From positions 1 to 64,000 of the forward strand of contig PAKZ01000003.1 of assembly GCA_002706335.1 (NCBI GenBank): a stretch of DNA of 64,000 nucleotides, given 5' to 3'. The position numbers were made by a program, and so were the translations under genes. Numbering within the stretch: position 1 is the stretch's first letter; each line of letters opens with the position of its first letter. The notes under the pieces are model-generated. The model was given only the letters and a program-made list of their open reading frames with translations. It searched no databases and had not been told where the DNA came from. Below, piece by piece: positions 55,507 through 63,223 of the stretch. This stretch comes from Ahrensia sp. (lineage in GTDB: Bacteria > Pseudomonadota > Alphaproteobacteria > Rhizobiales > Rhizobiaceae).

Positions 55507-56850
55507 TCAGACGTCCTCGAGCGCCAGGGGGCCGTCGACGACCAGGCGGAAGCGACCACGGCCGCATTTGTCGATGCGGATGCCGGCTTCGCGCTCGGCG
55601 AGGCGGCGCTGCAGGAGCACAAGGCGTGCCTCCAGGTTCTCGGCGTATTCCGGCAGGCGCAAAGCGGGATCGAGGCGCAGTTCGCGGTTGGTGAATTCCA
55701 CACGACCGCTGGCGGCATGCTCGCCGGCGATCTTCCAGAGGATCGCTCCCGCCACACCCTTGATGAGGTAATCGTGGCCGACAAAGACGGTGTTGTCGGC
55801 GGCGTAATGGCGCATGCGGATTTCGCGGCCTTCGCCCGCATCGGGAACGACGGGCACTTGCGCAGGCTCCGTCTCCTCCTCTTCCTGAAGAACCGCGATC
55901 AGCGCCGACAACTGGCCGGCGACAAGCGACAGGGCGTCTTCCTCGTCGTAGCCGAACTGGTTCGGCTCAGGGCTTTCGGCAAACAGTACGCCGATGGTCT
56001 TTCCGCAACGGACGATCGGCATGGCGATCTGGCTTTGCGGCGCGTCGAGACCCGGATAGGGAATAGCGGTATCGCCCGGCCAGTCCAGACCGGCGGCGCG
56101 GGCGGAATCGAGGACGGCGGCGCCATAGGAATATTCCGACGCCATGTGGCCGATGCGGATTGGCACGCCCTGCTGGGCGGCCACCCCGATGACGCCCTCG
56201 CCGAGATGAACCTCGGAACCGATTCCGGATACCGGGTAACCGCGCGAGGCAACGGTGTAGAGCCGGCCCTCGACCTGGTCATGCATCATGATCATAGCGT
56301 GCTCTATGCCGAAATGCTGCTGCATGCCGGCGAGCACGGCGTCGAACAGGTCGCCGAGATCGCGGGTGGCGCCGATCTGGTCGCAAGTGCGGCGCGCCGC
56401 AGACAGCAGGTTACAGCCGAGGCGCTGCGGCACGACGCGCGAGGGCATCACCTCGATCGAGCGGACGCGAAAGACGTCGGATCCGAGGAGACGAAAAACA
56501 CTCTGCATGCCGGCATGCGAGGCGATGCCGGCCAGCTTGGCCTTCATGACCTCATAAAGCGGGCCGGAAGTCTGGGTTTCCACATATTCGATGGCGAGGC
56601 GGTACTGGGCGTCCGTGTCGGGATCGACCACGGCGACAGAGGCAAGGCGAGTCGCAAGCAGATTGCGGCGCGTCTTGTTGAAGAACTGGTAGGACAGCGC
56701 GACATGTTCGGGATCGACATACTGGACATGCGAGATCATCGAGACATTCGGCATGCCGGCGGGATCGGCGGTCGCCAGTACAGAGGGGACGATACCCTCC
56801 AGACAGTTGCGGATCAGCGGCAGGGACAGGGGAAGGCCGTCGGGCATCAT
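55507..56850 (-). CDS. PPOX-like / GAF / C-terminal wing-like fusion protein
   Basis: 447-residue cytosolic protein. Residues 10-135: pyridoxamine-5'-phosphate-oxidase-like flavin-binding split barrel (VPSVLATADPAGMPNVSMISHVQYVDPEHVALSYQFFNKTRRNL). Residues 150-325: GAF domain (DLFDAVLAGMQQHFGIEHAMIMMHDQVEGRLYTVASRGY, IAMPIVRCGKTIGVLFAESPEPNQFGYDEEDALSLVAGQL). Residues 355-447: a segment with FVGHDYLIKGVAGAILWKIAGEH and FTNRELRLDPALRLPE that resembles a winged-helix output domain. Its start codon overlaps the preceding PPOX gene stop (ATGA). I infer a redox or flavin-linked sensory regulator; function is unproven. Confidence 0.8.
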   Translation of the reverse strand: MMPDGLPLSLPLIRNCLEGIVPSVLATADPAGMPNVSMISHVQYVDPEHVALSYQFFNKTRRNLLATRLASVAVVDPDTDAQYRLAIEYVETQTSGPLYEVMKAKLAGIASHAGMQSVFRLLGSDVFRVRSIEVMPSRVVPQRLGCNLLSAARRTCDQIGATRDLGDLFDAVLAGMQQHFGIEHAMIMMHDQVEGRLYTVASRGYPVSGIGSEVHLGEGVIGVAAQQGVPIRIGHMASEYSYGAAVLDSARAAGLDWPGDTAIPYPGLDAPQSQIAMPIVRCGKTIGVLFAESPEPNQFGYDEEDALSLVAGQLSALIAVLQEEEETEPAQVPVVPDAGEGREIRMRHYAADNTVFVGHDYLIKGVAGAILWKIAGEHAASGRVEFTNRELRLDPALRLPEYAENLEARLVLLQRRLAEREAGIRIDKCGRGRFRLVVDGPLALEDV

Positions 56851-57386
56851 CGTTTCAGCTCCGCGCCCGCATTCGGCCCCGGGGTCTGCACGAAGGCGGC
56901 GTCCGGCGTCATGTCGACGGCGACGAGATCGGCCTCGTTGACCGCGCAATAGGCAGCCGCGAAGGCCGGCGGGTAGTTGATGCCAATCAGGTCGCGTCTC
57001 AGCCCGTCATGCTGGCGGGCGGCCAGCGCGCGGTCGTCCGGCGTCGGCTCGGCGATATCGGCAAGCATGCCTTTCACCTGGATGGAGCGATGGTTGATCG
57101 GCCTGGAGAATGTCGCGGCGATGCCGGCGCCGCGGGCGACCATGTCGAGCAGTGTCTCGTTGCCTGCGCGCATCAACAGGATGCGGAGGCGGCCATTGGG
57201 AAGCACACGGCAGCCGCAGCCGACAGTGGCCACTGGCGCCATGCCCGGGCCGGCAACGCCGATGACGACGCTGATGCCGCTTTGTATGTGATCCTCAAGA
57301 TCAGGCGTCAGGACACCATCATCCTGCGCCGCCTGCCGTGCTGCGATGTCGAATTCGGGCGTAAGGGGTTCGGGTGCGCGTGGCAT
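56847..57386 (-). CDS. pyridoxamine 5'-phosphate oxidase-family protein
   Basis: 179-residue FMN-binding split-barrel protein: SGISVVIGVAGPGMAPVATVGCGCRVLPNGRLRILLMRAGNETLLDMVARGAGIAATFSRPINHRSIQVKGMLADIAEP is the flavin site region. The C-terminal INYPPAFAAAYCAVNEADLVAVDMTPDAAFVQTPGPNAG is typical of this subfamily, in which the last segment covers the pocket. It is translationally coupled to the PPOX-GAF gene and divergent from the secreted-protein/FAD-oxidase pair. Reaction unknown. Confidence 0.88.
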   Translation of the reverse strand: MPRAPEPLTPEFDIAARQAAQDDGVLTPDLEDHIQSGISVVIGVAGPGMAPVATVGCGCRVLPNGRLRILLMRAGNETLLDMVARGAGIAATFSRPINHRSIQVKGMLADIAEPTPDDRALAARQHDGLRRDLIGINYPPAFAAAYCAVNEADLVAVDMTPDAAFVQTPGPNAGAELKR

Positions 57387-57593
57387 GGCTCGTAACGCGG
57401 TCGGTCGATATTTTCAGTTCCGAAAGACGGCAAAGCGGCCGTGAGTATTCCTTTAGCATTCTTTTACGGTTTGGTGCAGCAGCATTTAGCGAGCGCGCCA
57501 AAGCAGTTCGGATTATTTCCGCCGACGACGACGCCGGCCCCGCGACGGGCCGTGGCGCCTTCGTATCAACACCGTAAAAACAGGATCACTACA

Positions 57594-58238
57594 GTGAACA
57601 ACGCCAATTACTGGCGGGCGGTACCGCTCGCCCATATCATGATCGTAACCACCGTCATCACCGTCATCACCGTCGGCACGCCGAAGGCGAAGGCGCTAGA
57701 CCAGCGCGTCGAAACGCAGATCGAGGCGATCAAGCAAGCAACCGCCCGCTTCGAGGATGTCAATGTCGCGCTTGCCGAGGGCTATATTCCCGACCCGTCC
57801 GGCCATTGCGTCGACGCCAAGGCGGAAGGCCTTCCGGCGGAATGGGGCGCGATGGGCGTCCACTACATGCGTCCGGACGTCATCGGGGTCACCGCGGTCG
57901 CGCCGCGTGTCTACGGAACCGGTCTCAACACCGATTTCCTGAAGCCTTCTGTCCTTCTCTACGAGCCGCAGGCCGACGGATCGATGAAGCTCGTCGGCGC
58001 GGAGAACGTCGTCTTCGAGAAGGCCTGGAAGGACGCCGGCAATGAAGAAGGCCCGATGTCGATGGGCCGCGCCTGGGACTACATGGCTGACGACCCGAAT
58101 ACGCCCGCCGACGAGGCGCATGGTTTCGAGCCGCATTACGACCAGCATGTCTGGTTCGTGAACAACCCGGCCGGCCAGCTGATGCCCTTCAACCCCGAAA
58201 TCACCTGCGCGCATCACCAGCACGCACACGGCCAGTAA
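57594..58238 (+). CDS. secreted hypothetical protein paired with FAD oxidase
   Basis: 214-residue exported protein starting at GTG 57594 (AGGA about 8 bases upstream). N-terminal hydrophobic signal ...PLAHIMIVTTVITVITV, then KALDQRVETQIEAIKQATARFEDVNVALAEGYIPDPSGHCVDAKAEGLPAEWGAMGVHYMRPD. The end FEPHYDQHVWFVNNPAGQLMPFNPEITCAHHQHAHGQ is His-rich, with a Cys that could pair with the CVDA Cys or, with the histidines, bind metal. A similar fold is seen in small exported proteins of alphaproteobacteria; function unknown. It is followed 30 bp later by the FAD-dependent oxidoreductase. Confidence 0.8.
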   Translation: MNNANYWRAVPLAHIMIVTTVITVITVGTPKAKALDQRVETQIEAIKQATARFEDVNVALAEGYIPDPSGHCVDAKAEGLPAEWGAMGVHYMRPDVIGVTAVAPRVYGTGLNTDFLKPSVLLYEPQADGSMKLVGAENVVFEKAWKDAGNEEGPMSMGRAWDYMADDPNTPADEAHGFEPHYDQHVWFVNNPAGQLMPFNPEITCAHHQHAHGQ

Positions 58239-58268
58239 GGCCGGATCCGTCAAGACGAGGATAATAAA

Positions 58269-59651
58269 GTGAACTACGAAACACTCATCAAAACGGTGCG
58301 CGGCACCGTCACCACCCAGATGAACCCCGAATATGACTCGGTGCGACAGGATCTCATCTGGAACGGCCGCAAGCCCTATCGCTACCCGGAAATCATCATC
58401 AAGGCGAAGGACGCCGCGGATGTGCAGGCGGCGGTGAAATTCGCCGCATCGACCGGCCGGCGGGTGTCGCCGCGCGGCGGCGGCCACCAGTTCTCCGGCA
58501 TTGCATTGCAGGATTGTGTGGTGATCGACCTGTCGGAGATGAACGCGCTGGAGATCGACGTCGAAGCGAAGACCGCCCGCGCCCAGCCGACCGTCACCAA
58601 TGGCAAGCTGGCCGCCGCGCTCGGCGATGTCGGCCTTGCCTTCCCGACCGGCCATTGCACGAGCGTGCCGCTTTCGGGCTATCTCCTCGGCGGCGGCTTC
58701 GGCTGGAATGCCGGTGAATGGGGTATCGCCTGCCACAATGTCATCGGCGTCCAGGTGGTGCTCGCCGACGGATCGCTGATCGAGGCGAGCGAGACCGAGA
58801 ACCCGGACATCTTCTGGGCCGTTCGCGGCGCGGGGCCGGAATTTTTCGGCGTGGTCACCGAATACCGCATCCGGGTCTTCGACCTGCCGCGCGCCATCCG
58901 CACCAGCGTGTGGACCTATGCGATCGAGGAGATCGACGCGGTCGAAAGCTGGATCAGCCGGACGATGCCGATCGTGCCGCGCAATGTCGAGTTCACCGCA
59001 ATGATGTCGTCGGCGCCGGAGCCGCTTGCCGGCGTCGCGTCGAAGACAGTGACCGGGATCGCGACGATCTTCGCCGACACGGAAGAGGAAGCGGCGGCGA
59101 CGCTGGCGCTGATCGCCGACGGCGCGCCGGAAGGTGCGCTGGATGTCCAGCTCGGCTTCGATACGACGTTCGAGGTGCTCTACCTGATTGTCGGGCAAAG
59201 CTACCCCGAAGGCCATCGCTATGCGGTCGACACCAACTGGTCGGCCGACCCGTCGGGATTGCTGACGCGGCTGGCGAATGCGGTGAAGGAAGCGCCCTCG
59301 CCGCGTTCCTATGCGATCGGCGTCGTGCTGCCGCCGATGGACGGGCGGGCGATGCCTGACGGCGCCTTTTCGATGGCCGGACCGGCCTTTTCCTCGACCT
59401 ATGCCATCTGGCCGGACGAGGATGCGGACGCGGCGAATTTCGACTGGCTGCGCGACACAAGCGCCGCGATCGCGCCGATCTCGCTCGGTCACTATGTCGG
59501 CGAAGCGGATCTCGATGTCGGCGGCAAGCTGGAGCGGTGCTATGCGCCGGAAGCGCTGGCGCGGCTGCGTGCCCTCCAGCGCAAATACGACCCGCGCGGC
59601 ATGTTCAAACGCCGGATCGCCGCGGCCCCGATGCTGCGGATGGTCGGATGA
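58269..59651 (+). CDS. FAD-binding oxidoreductase, BBE (berberine-bridge) type
   Basis: 460-residue FAD_binding_4 plus BBE enzyme. PP-loop PRGGGHQFSGIALQDCVVIDLSEMN at 68-90 (His as in berberine-bridge-like enzymes that carry bicovalent FAD), GHCTSVPLSGYLLGGGFGWNAGEWGIACHNVIGVQVVLADGSLIEASETENPD. The C-terminal BBE segment ends ALARLRALQRKYDPRGMF. GTG start with GAGGA upstream. No signal peptide, although the gene ahead encodes a secreted protein. Oxidises alcohols, sugars or phenolic substrates; substrate unknown. Confidence 0.9.
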   Translation: MNYETLIKTVRGTVTTQMNPEYDSVRQDLIWNGRKPYRYPEIIIKAKDAADVQAAVKFAASTGRRVSPRGGGHQFSGIALQDCVVIDLSEMNALEIDVEAKTARAQPTVTNGKLAAALGDVGLAFPTGHCTSVPLSGYLLGGGFGWNAGEWGIACHNVIGVQVVLADGSLIEASETENPDIFWAVRGAGPEFFGVVTEYRIRVFDLPRAIRTSVWTYAIEEIDAVESWISRTMPIVPRNVEFTAMMSSAPEPLAGVASKTVTGIATIFADTEEEAAATLALIADGAPEGALDVQLGFDTTFEVLYLIVGQSYPEGHRYAVDTNWSADPSGLLTRLANAVKEAPSPRSYAIGVVLPPMDGRAMPDGAFSMAGPAFSSTYAIWPDEDADAANFDWLRDTSAAIAPISLGHYVGEADLDVGGKLERCYAPEALARLRALQRKYDPRGMFKRRIAAAPMLRMVG

Positions 59652-59729
59652 CCTGCAATGCCCCGCGTCCGGTGCCAATGAATGGCGCCGGACTTTATGT
59701 TAGTATTCACTTACTCATTGGAGATGAAG

Positions 59730-59906
59730 ATGCACTTCCTAAGGAAAGCCGGCCCATCCGGGCCGCGGGACATCCGCGCCATGTCGCAAAGAGACCTGGC
59801 CGACCTGCCTCCCTTCCATCCGCTTGCGGACGATATGGTGCAGGCACGGCTCAGCCCGTTCCAGCCACGCCTCACGGCCTTATGGCCCTGGTCGGCCTTA
59901 CGGTGA
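59730..59906 (+). CDS. short hypothetical protein
   Basis: 58-residue frame with GGAG 6 bases before ATG 59730, product MHFLRKAGPSGPRDIRAMSQ... ending ...SPFQPRLTALWPWSALR. No recognised domain. The ribosome site is good but the peptide is short and composition alone does not prove expression. Confidence 0.45.
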   Translation: MHFLRKAGPSGPRDIRAMSQRDLADLPPFHPLADDMVQARLSPFQPRLTALWPWSALR

Positions 59907-59950
59907 AGATGGGACCCGTTTCCCCTGCCCGGCCGGATGGAGCCAACCGT

Positions 59951-60514
59951 TCAATCCATGCGGCCGGAACCGACTGACGGCTTGCGCCGGGCAAGTTCCC
60001 GGTAGAGGGTTTCGCGGCTGACGCCGAGCTCGCTTGCCAATTCCTGCCACCGCCCCTTCGGCGGAAGAACGCTGTCCTTTGCCGACAACCATGCATCGAG
60101 CCGTTCCGCGACGGTCCTCAGCGTGCGTATCTCCGATTTCAGGCGCGCTTCCTGCACTGCATGGGCAAGACGATTTTCCCACGCCTCGGCGAGATCCCGG
60201 TTCGCGGCCAGCGCCCGCGCAAAATCCGCCTTCGACACCGCCTCGACCGTACAAGGTTCGAGCGCCGTCGCGTCGCAATGATAGTGCGCGGAATAGGCAG
60301 ACGCCTCGGCCAGCACATCGCCAGACCTCGCGGTTTGCAGCAGCAGCACGGCGCCCTGCGGCGTGGTGCGGTTCAGGGCGATCCGCCCGGCGCGAACCCG
60401 GTAGATGAAAGCAACCGCGTCGCCGGTGAGAAACAGGCTCTCGCCCCCGGAGAGCGTGCGCGGGATCGATCCGGAAAACAGGTCGTCAAGCGAAGCGAAC
60501 ATGATCGCTATCAT
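59951..60514 (-). CDS. Crp/Fnr-family transcriptional regulator
   Basis: 187-residue regulator, shorter than usual Crp (about 210-230): cNMP-type beta-roll (FSGSIPRTLSGGESLFLTGDAVAFIYRVRAGRIALNRTTPQGAVLLLQ, AEASAYSAHYHCDATALEPCTVEAVSKADF), dimer helix, and winged helix with GRWQELASELGVSRETLYRELARRKPS. Two starts are possible (60514 or 60502), neither with a clear ribosome site. Cys in HYHCDATA and EPCTV might respond to redox or metal. It is divergent from a secreted Met/His-rich protein, the likely target. Confidence 0.9.
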   Translation of the reverse strand: MIAIMFASLDDLFSGSIPRTLSGGESLFLTGDAVAFIYRVRAGRIALNRTTPQGAVLLLQTARSGDVLAEASAYSAHYHCDATALEPCTVEAVSKADFARALAANRDLAEAWENRLAHAVQEARLKSEIRTLRTVAERLDAWLSAKDSVLPPKGRWQELASELGVSRETLYRELARRKPSVGSGRMD

Positions 60515-60574
60515 ACGCGGCGCGCCCGCTTCATGTCACGGATAGGGCAATCACTGTTGTGTCAGGAGCCCCCG

Positions 60575-61159
60575 ATGAAATCCCTTCCCCTCTTTCTCGC
60601 CGCCTCGTTCCTTCTTGCCGGCACCGTTTTTTCAAGTGCTTCGGACAGTCATGAGGGCATGATGGAGGGCGCGCATTCCGGCATGGACCATTCGGCCATG
60701 ATGCAGCATGGCGCACCCGCGCCGGCCATCACGGAAGGCGGACAAGCCGCTTTCGCCGCGATCCAGGAGATCGTCGCCGCGCTTTTCGAGAACCCCGGCA
60801 CGGACTGGACGAAGGTGAATATCGAGGCGCTTCGGCAGCATCTCATCGACATGGACAATGTCACGCTGCGCGCAAAGGTGGCGGCGGAGGACATTCCGGG
60901 CGGCGCGCGGTTCACGGTCACGTCGGACGATCCGGGCGTGCAGGCCTCCATTCGCGCCATGACACTCGCCCATGCGGCAACGATGGACGGCGTCGAGGGT
61001 TGGAGCCTCGAGGCCGCCGAGACCGAGGACGGCGCGATGTTGACGGCGACCGGAGACGAGATCCGCATCCGCGCGCTCGGTTTCATCGGGTTGATGACGG
61101 TCGGCATGCATCACCAGGAGCATCATTTCGCGCTGGCGCGCGGAGAGATGCCTCACTGA
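60575..61159 (+). CDS. secreted Met/His-rich protein of unknown function
   Basis: 194-residue exported protein: signal peptide (MKSLPLFLAASFLLAGTVFS), then a mature N-terminus rich in Met and His (HEGMMEGAHSGMDHSAMMQHGAP), a pattern seen in copper-binding proteins. The rest is a helical domain (EIVAALFENPGTDWTKVNIEALRQHLIDMDNVTL) with a late EIRIRALGFIGLMTVGMHHQEHHFALARGE. AGGAG upstream of 60575. Copper handling is inferred from composition only. It converges with the alcohol-dehydrogenase-like gene, overlapping by 7 bp. Confidence 0.82.
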   Translation: MKSLPLFLAASFLLAGTVFSSASDSHEGMMEGAHSGMDHSAMMQHGAPAPAITEGGQAAFAAIQEIVAALFENPGTDWTKVNIEALRQHLIDMDNVTLRAKVAAEDIPGGARFTVTSDDPGVQASIRAMTLAHAATMDGVEGWSLEAAETEDGAMLTATGDEIRIRALGFIGLMTVGMHHQEHHFALARGEMPH

Positions 61160-62145
61160 TCCGGCGACGGCTCCCGGTCTTCCATCGTGACGATGACGGC
61201 GCCTTTGGCATGGCGGGTTTCGACGCGGCGATGGGCGGCGGCGATATCTGCGAGCGGATAGGTGCTATCGACGATGCCGCGCAATTCGCCGGTCTCCAAG
61301 AGCCGTGCGAGATGCTCAATGTCCTCCCGCTTGTCGCCCGAGACCGCGAGCACGATCTTTGGCCCGCCGGTCAATCCGGCGAGGAGCGCCTGAAGAATCT
61401 CGCGACCGGCGAATTCCAGCGGCACGTAGCGGCCGGTCTTCTTCAGGATGCGCCGCGCCTTGGTGTAAGGCAGCTTGCCGACCGTATCGAGGACGACGTC
61501 GTACAGGTCGCCGGATGCGGAGACATCCTGCTTGCGATAGTCGATCACACGGTCGGCCCCGAGCGCTCGGACGAGATCGAGATTGTCCGTCCCCGCGACG
61601 CCGGTCACCTCCGCGCCCATGATCTTCGCGAGCTGGACAGCATAGGCGCCGACGCCGCCCGATGCGCCATTGATCAGCAATTTTTGGCCCGGCTTCACGC
61701 CGGCGAAATCACGCAGGAAGACAAGTGCGGAGACGCCGCCGAAGGGGACGGCTGCCGCTTTTTCGTAAGTGATTGCTTTCGGTTTAAGAGCGACCGGGCC
61801 ATCGGCCTTTACGGTCAGGTATTCGGCATGGGCTCCGGCGCCTGAAAAGCCAAAGACCGGATCGCCGAGCCTGAAGCGGCTGACATCAGAGCCGCGCGCG
61901 ACGACACGGCCGGCAAAGGCCAGGCCCAGCACGGGATTTTTCGGGCGGGTAAGACCCATCATCAACCGGCCGGGCAGCGCCATGATGCCCGGAAAGGCCG
62001 CGGCGCGCAGCCGCCAGTCCGCCGTGGTGACGGGGGCGGCGAAGACCTTGACCAGGATCTCGTCGTCGCCCGGTTCGGGGCGGTCGATCTCGGCAATGCT
62101 CAGGACATCGGCGTCGCCGTAGCTGTCTGTAATTGCGGCTCTCAT
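61153..62145 (-). CDS. NAD(P)-dependent alcohol dehydrogenase / quinone oxidoreductase-like
   Basis: 330-residue medium-chain dehydrogenase/reductase without structural-zinc Cys motif, so of the quinone-oxidoreductase/zinc-free type. KVFAAPVTTADWRLRAAAFPG, DPVFGFSGAGAHAEYLTVKADG and the coenzyme site KLLINGASGGVGAYAVQLAKIMGAEVTGVAGTDNLDLVRALGADRVIDYR (about 155-200). Start 62145 has AGGAA upstream. Divergent from a LysR regulator, its probable controller. Reduces quinones or enones; exact substrate unknown. Confidence 0.9.
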   Translation of the reverse strand: MRAAITDSYGDADVLSIAEIDRPEPGDDEILVKVFAAPVTTADWRLRAAAFPGIMALPGRLMMGLTRPKNPVLGLAFAGRVVARGSDVSRFRLGDPVFGFSGAGAHAEYLTVKADGPVALKPKAITYEKAAAVPFGGVSALVFLRDFAGVKPGQKLLINGASGGVGAYAVQLAKIMGAEVTGVAGTDNLDLVRALGADRVIDYRKQDVSASGDLYDVVLDTVGKLPYTKARRILKKTGRYVPLEFAGREILQALLAGLTGGPKIVLAVSGDKREDIEHLARLLETGELRGIVDSTYPLADIAAAHRRVETRHAKGAVIVTMEDREPSPDQ

Positions 62146-62231
62146 CGTTTCGTTCCTATCCGAAGTTTGCGATGGAGGCGATATATTCATGCATATCCGC
62201 AGAGTGAATTGACCAAAAATCGTCTTCTGAT

Positions 62232-63152
62232 ATGCGTTTTCGCATGGATTGGCGATCGGTGAAATTCGACTGGAACCGGGCGCGCGCCTTCCTCGTCACG
62301 GCCGAGGAGGGATCGCTGTCGGCGGCGGCGCGGGCGCTCGGCATGGCGCAGCCAACGCTCGGCCGGCAGGTCGACGCGCTGGAAGAGGAACTCGGCGTGG
62401 TGCTGTTCGAGCGCGCCGGACGCGGACTGACGCTGACGCCGGCAGGGCTGGAACTGCTCGACCATGTGCGCGCCATGGGCGAGGCGGCGGGACGCGTCTC
62501 GCTGACGGCTTCCGGGCAGGCGCAGTCGATCGAAGGCACCATCTGCATCACCGCAAGCGAAATCTATTCGGCCTATCTGCTGCCGCCGATCGTCGCGCGG
62601 CTGAGGCGCGAGCAGCCGGGGATCGAGGTGGAGATCGTCGCCTCGAACGCGGCGATCGACCTGAAGCGGCGCGAGGCGGATATCGCCATCCGCTCGTTCC
62701 GGCCGACCCAGCCGGACCTGATCGCGAAGAAGGTCGGCGACGATCTCGCGCGGCTCTATGCGGCGGAGAGCTATCTGGAGCGGATCGGCAATCCGGTGAC
62801 GCCGGAGGAGCTTTCGGCGGCGGATTTCATCGGGTTCGACACGACATCGGTGATGGTCGACGGTCTGAACCGGCTCGGCCTCTCGCTGACGCAGAAGAAC
62901 TTTCCGGTGCTGACCGGCAACCACCTGGTGCATTGGGAGCTGGTGAAGGCGGGGGTTGCCATCGGCATCGTGCCCGAGGCCATCGGCGACCGCGAGCCCG
63001 GCGTGCGGCGCGTGCTCAAGGATTTCACGCCGATGGAATTCCCGATCTGGCTGACGGCGCATCGCGAACTCAACACCAGTCGGCGGGTGCGTATGGTATT
63101 CGACCTGCTGGCCGAGGAACTGGGCAGACCGGCCGTCGGAGCAGCGCTGTGA
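62232..63152 (+). CDS. LysR-family transcriptional regulator
   Basis: 306-residue LysR regulator: N-terminal winged helix RAFLVTAEEGSLSAAARALGMAQPTLGRQVDALEEELGVVLFERAGRGLTLTPAGLELLDH (about residues 14-75) and a two-lobe effector domain (ICITASEIYSAYLLPPIVARLRREQPGIEVEIVASN, READIAIRSFRPTQPDLIAKKV). Two nearby ATGs could start it (62232 or 62244). It is divergent from the quinone-oxidoreductase-like gene across an 86-bp gap, the standard LysR arrangement. Confidence 0.93.
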   Translation: MRFRMDWRSVKFDWNRARAFLVTAEEGSLSAAARALGMAQPTLGRQVDALEEELGVVLFERAGRGLTLTPAGLELLDHVRAMGEAAGRVSLTASGQAQSIEGTICITASEIYSAYLLPPIVARLRREQPGIEVEIVASNAAIDLKRREADIAIRSFRPTQPDLIAKKVGDDLARLYAAESYLERIGNPVTPEELSAADFIGFDTTSVMVDGLNRLGLSLTQKNFPVLTGNHLVHWELVKAGVAIGIVPEAIGDREPGVRRVLKDFTPMEFPIWLTAHRELNTSRRVRMVFDLLAEELGRPAVGAAL

Positions 63153-63223
63153 CGAAACGACCCGCCGGCTTGTCCGCGCTGCGGTTCGCGCCAAGTTAAC
63201 CGCAAACGGAGAGATTGAGGACG

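Noticed and set aside
57696-59678. 660-residue minus-strand frame opposite the BBE oxidase
   Set aside because: Arg/Asp/His-rich antisense translation covering two well-supported plus-strand genes.
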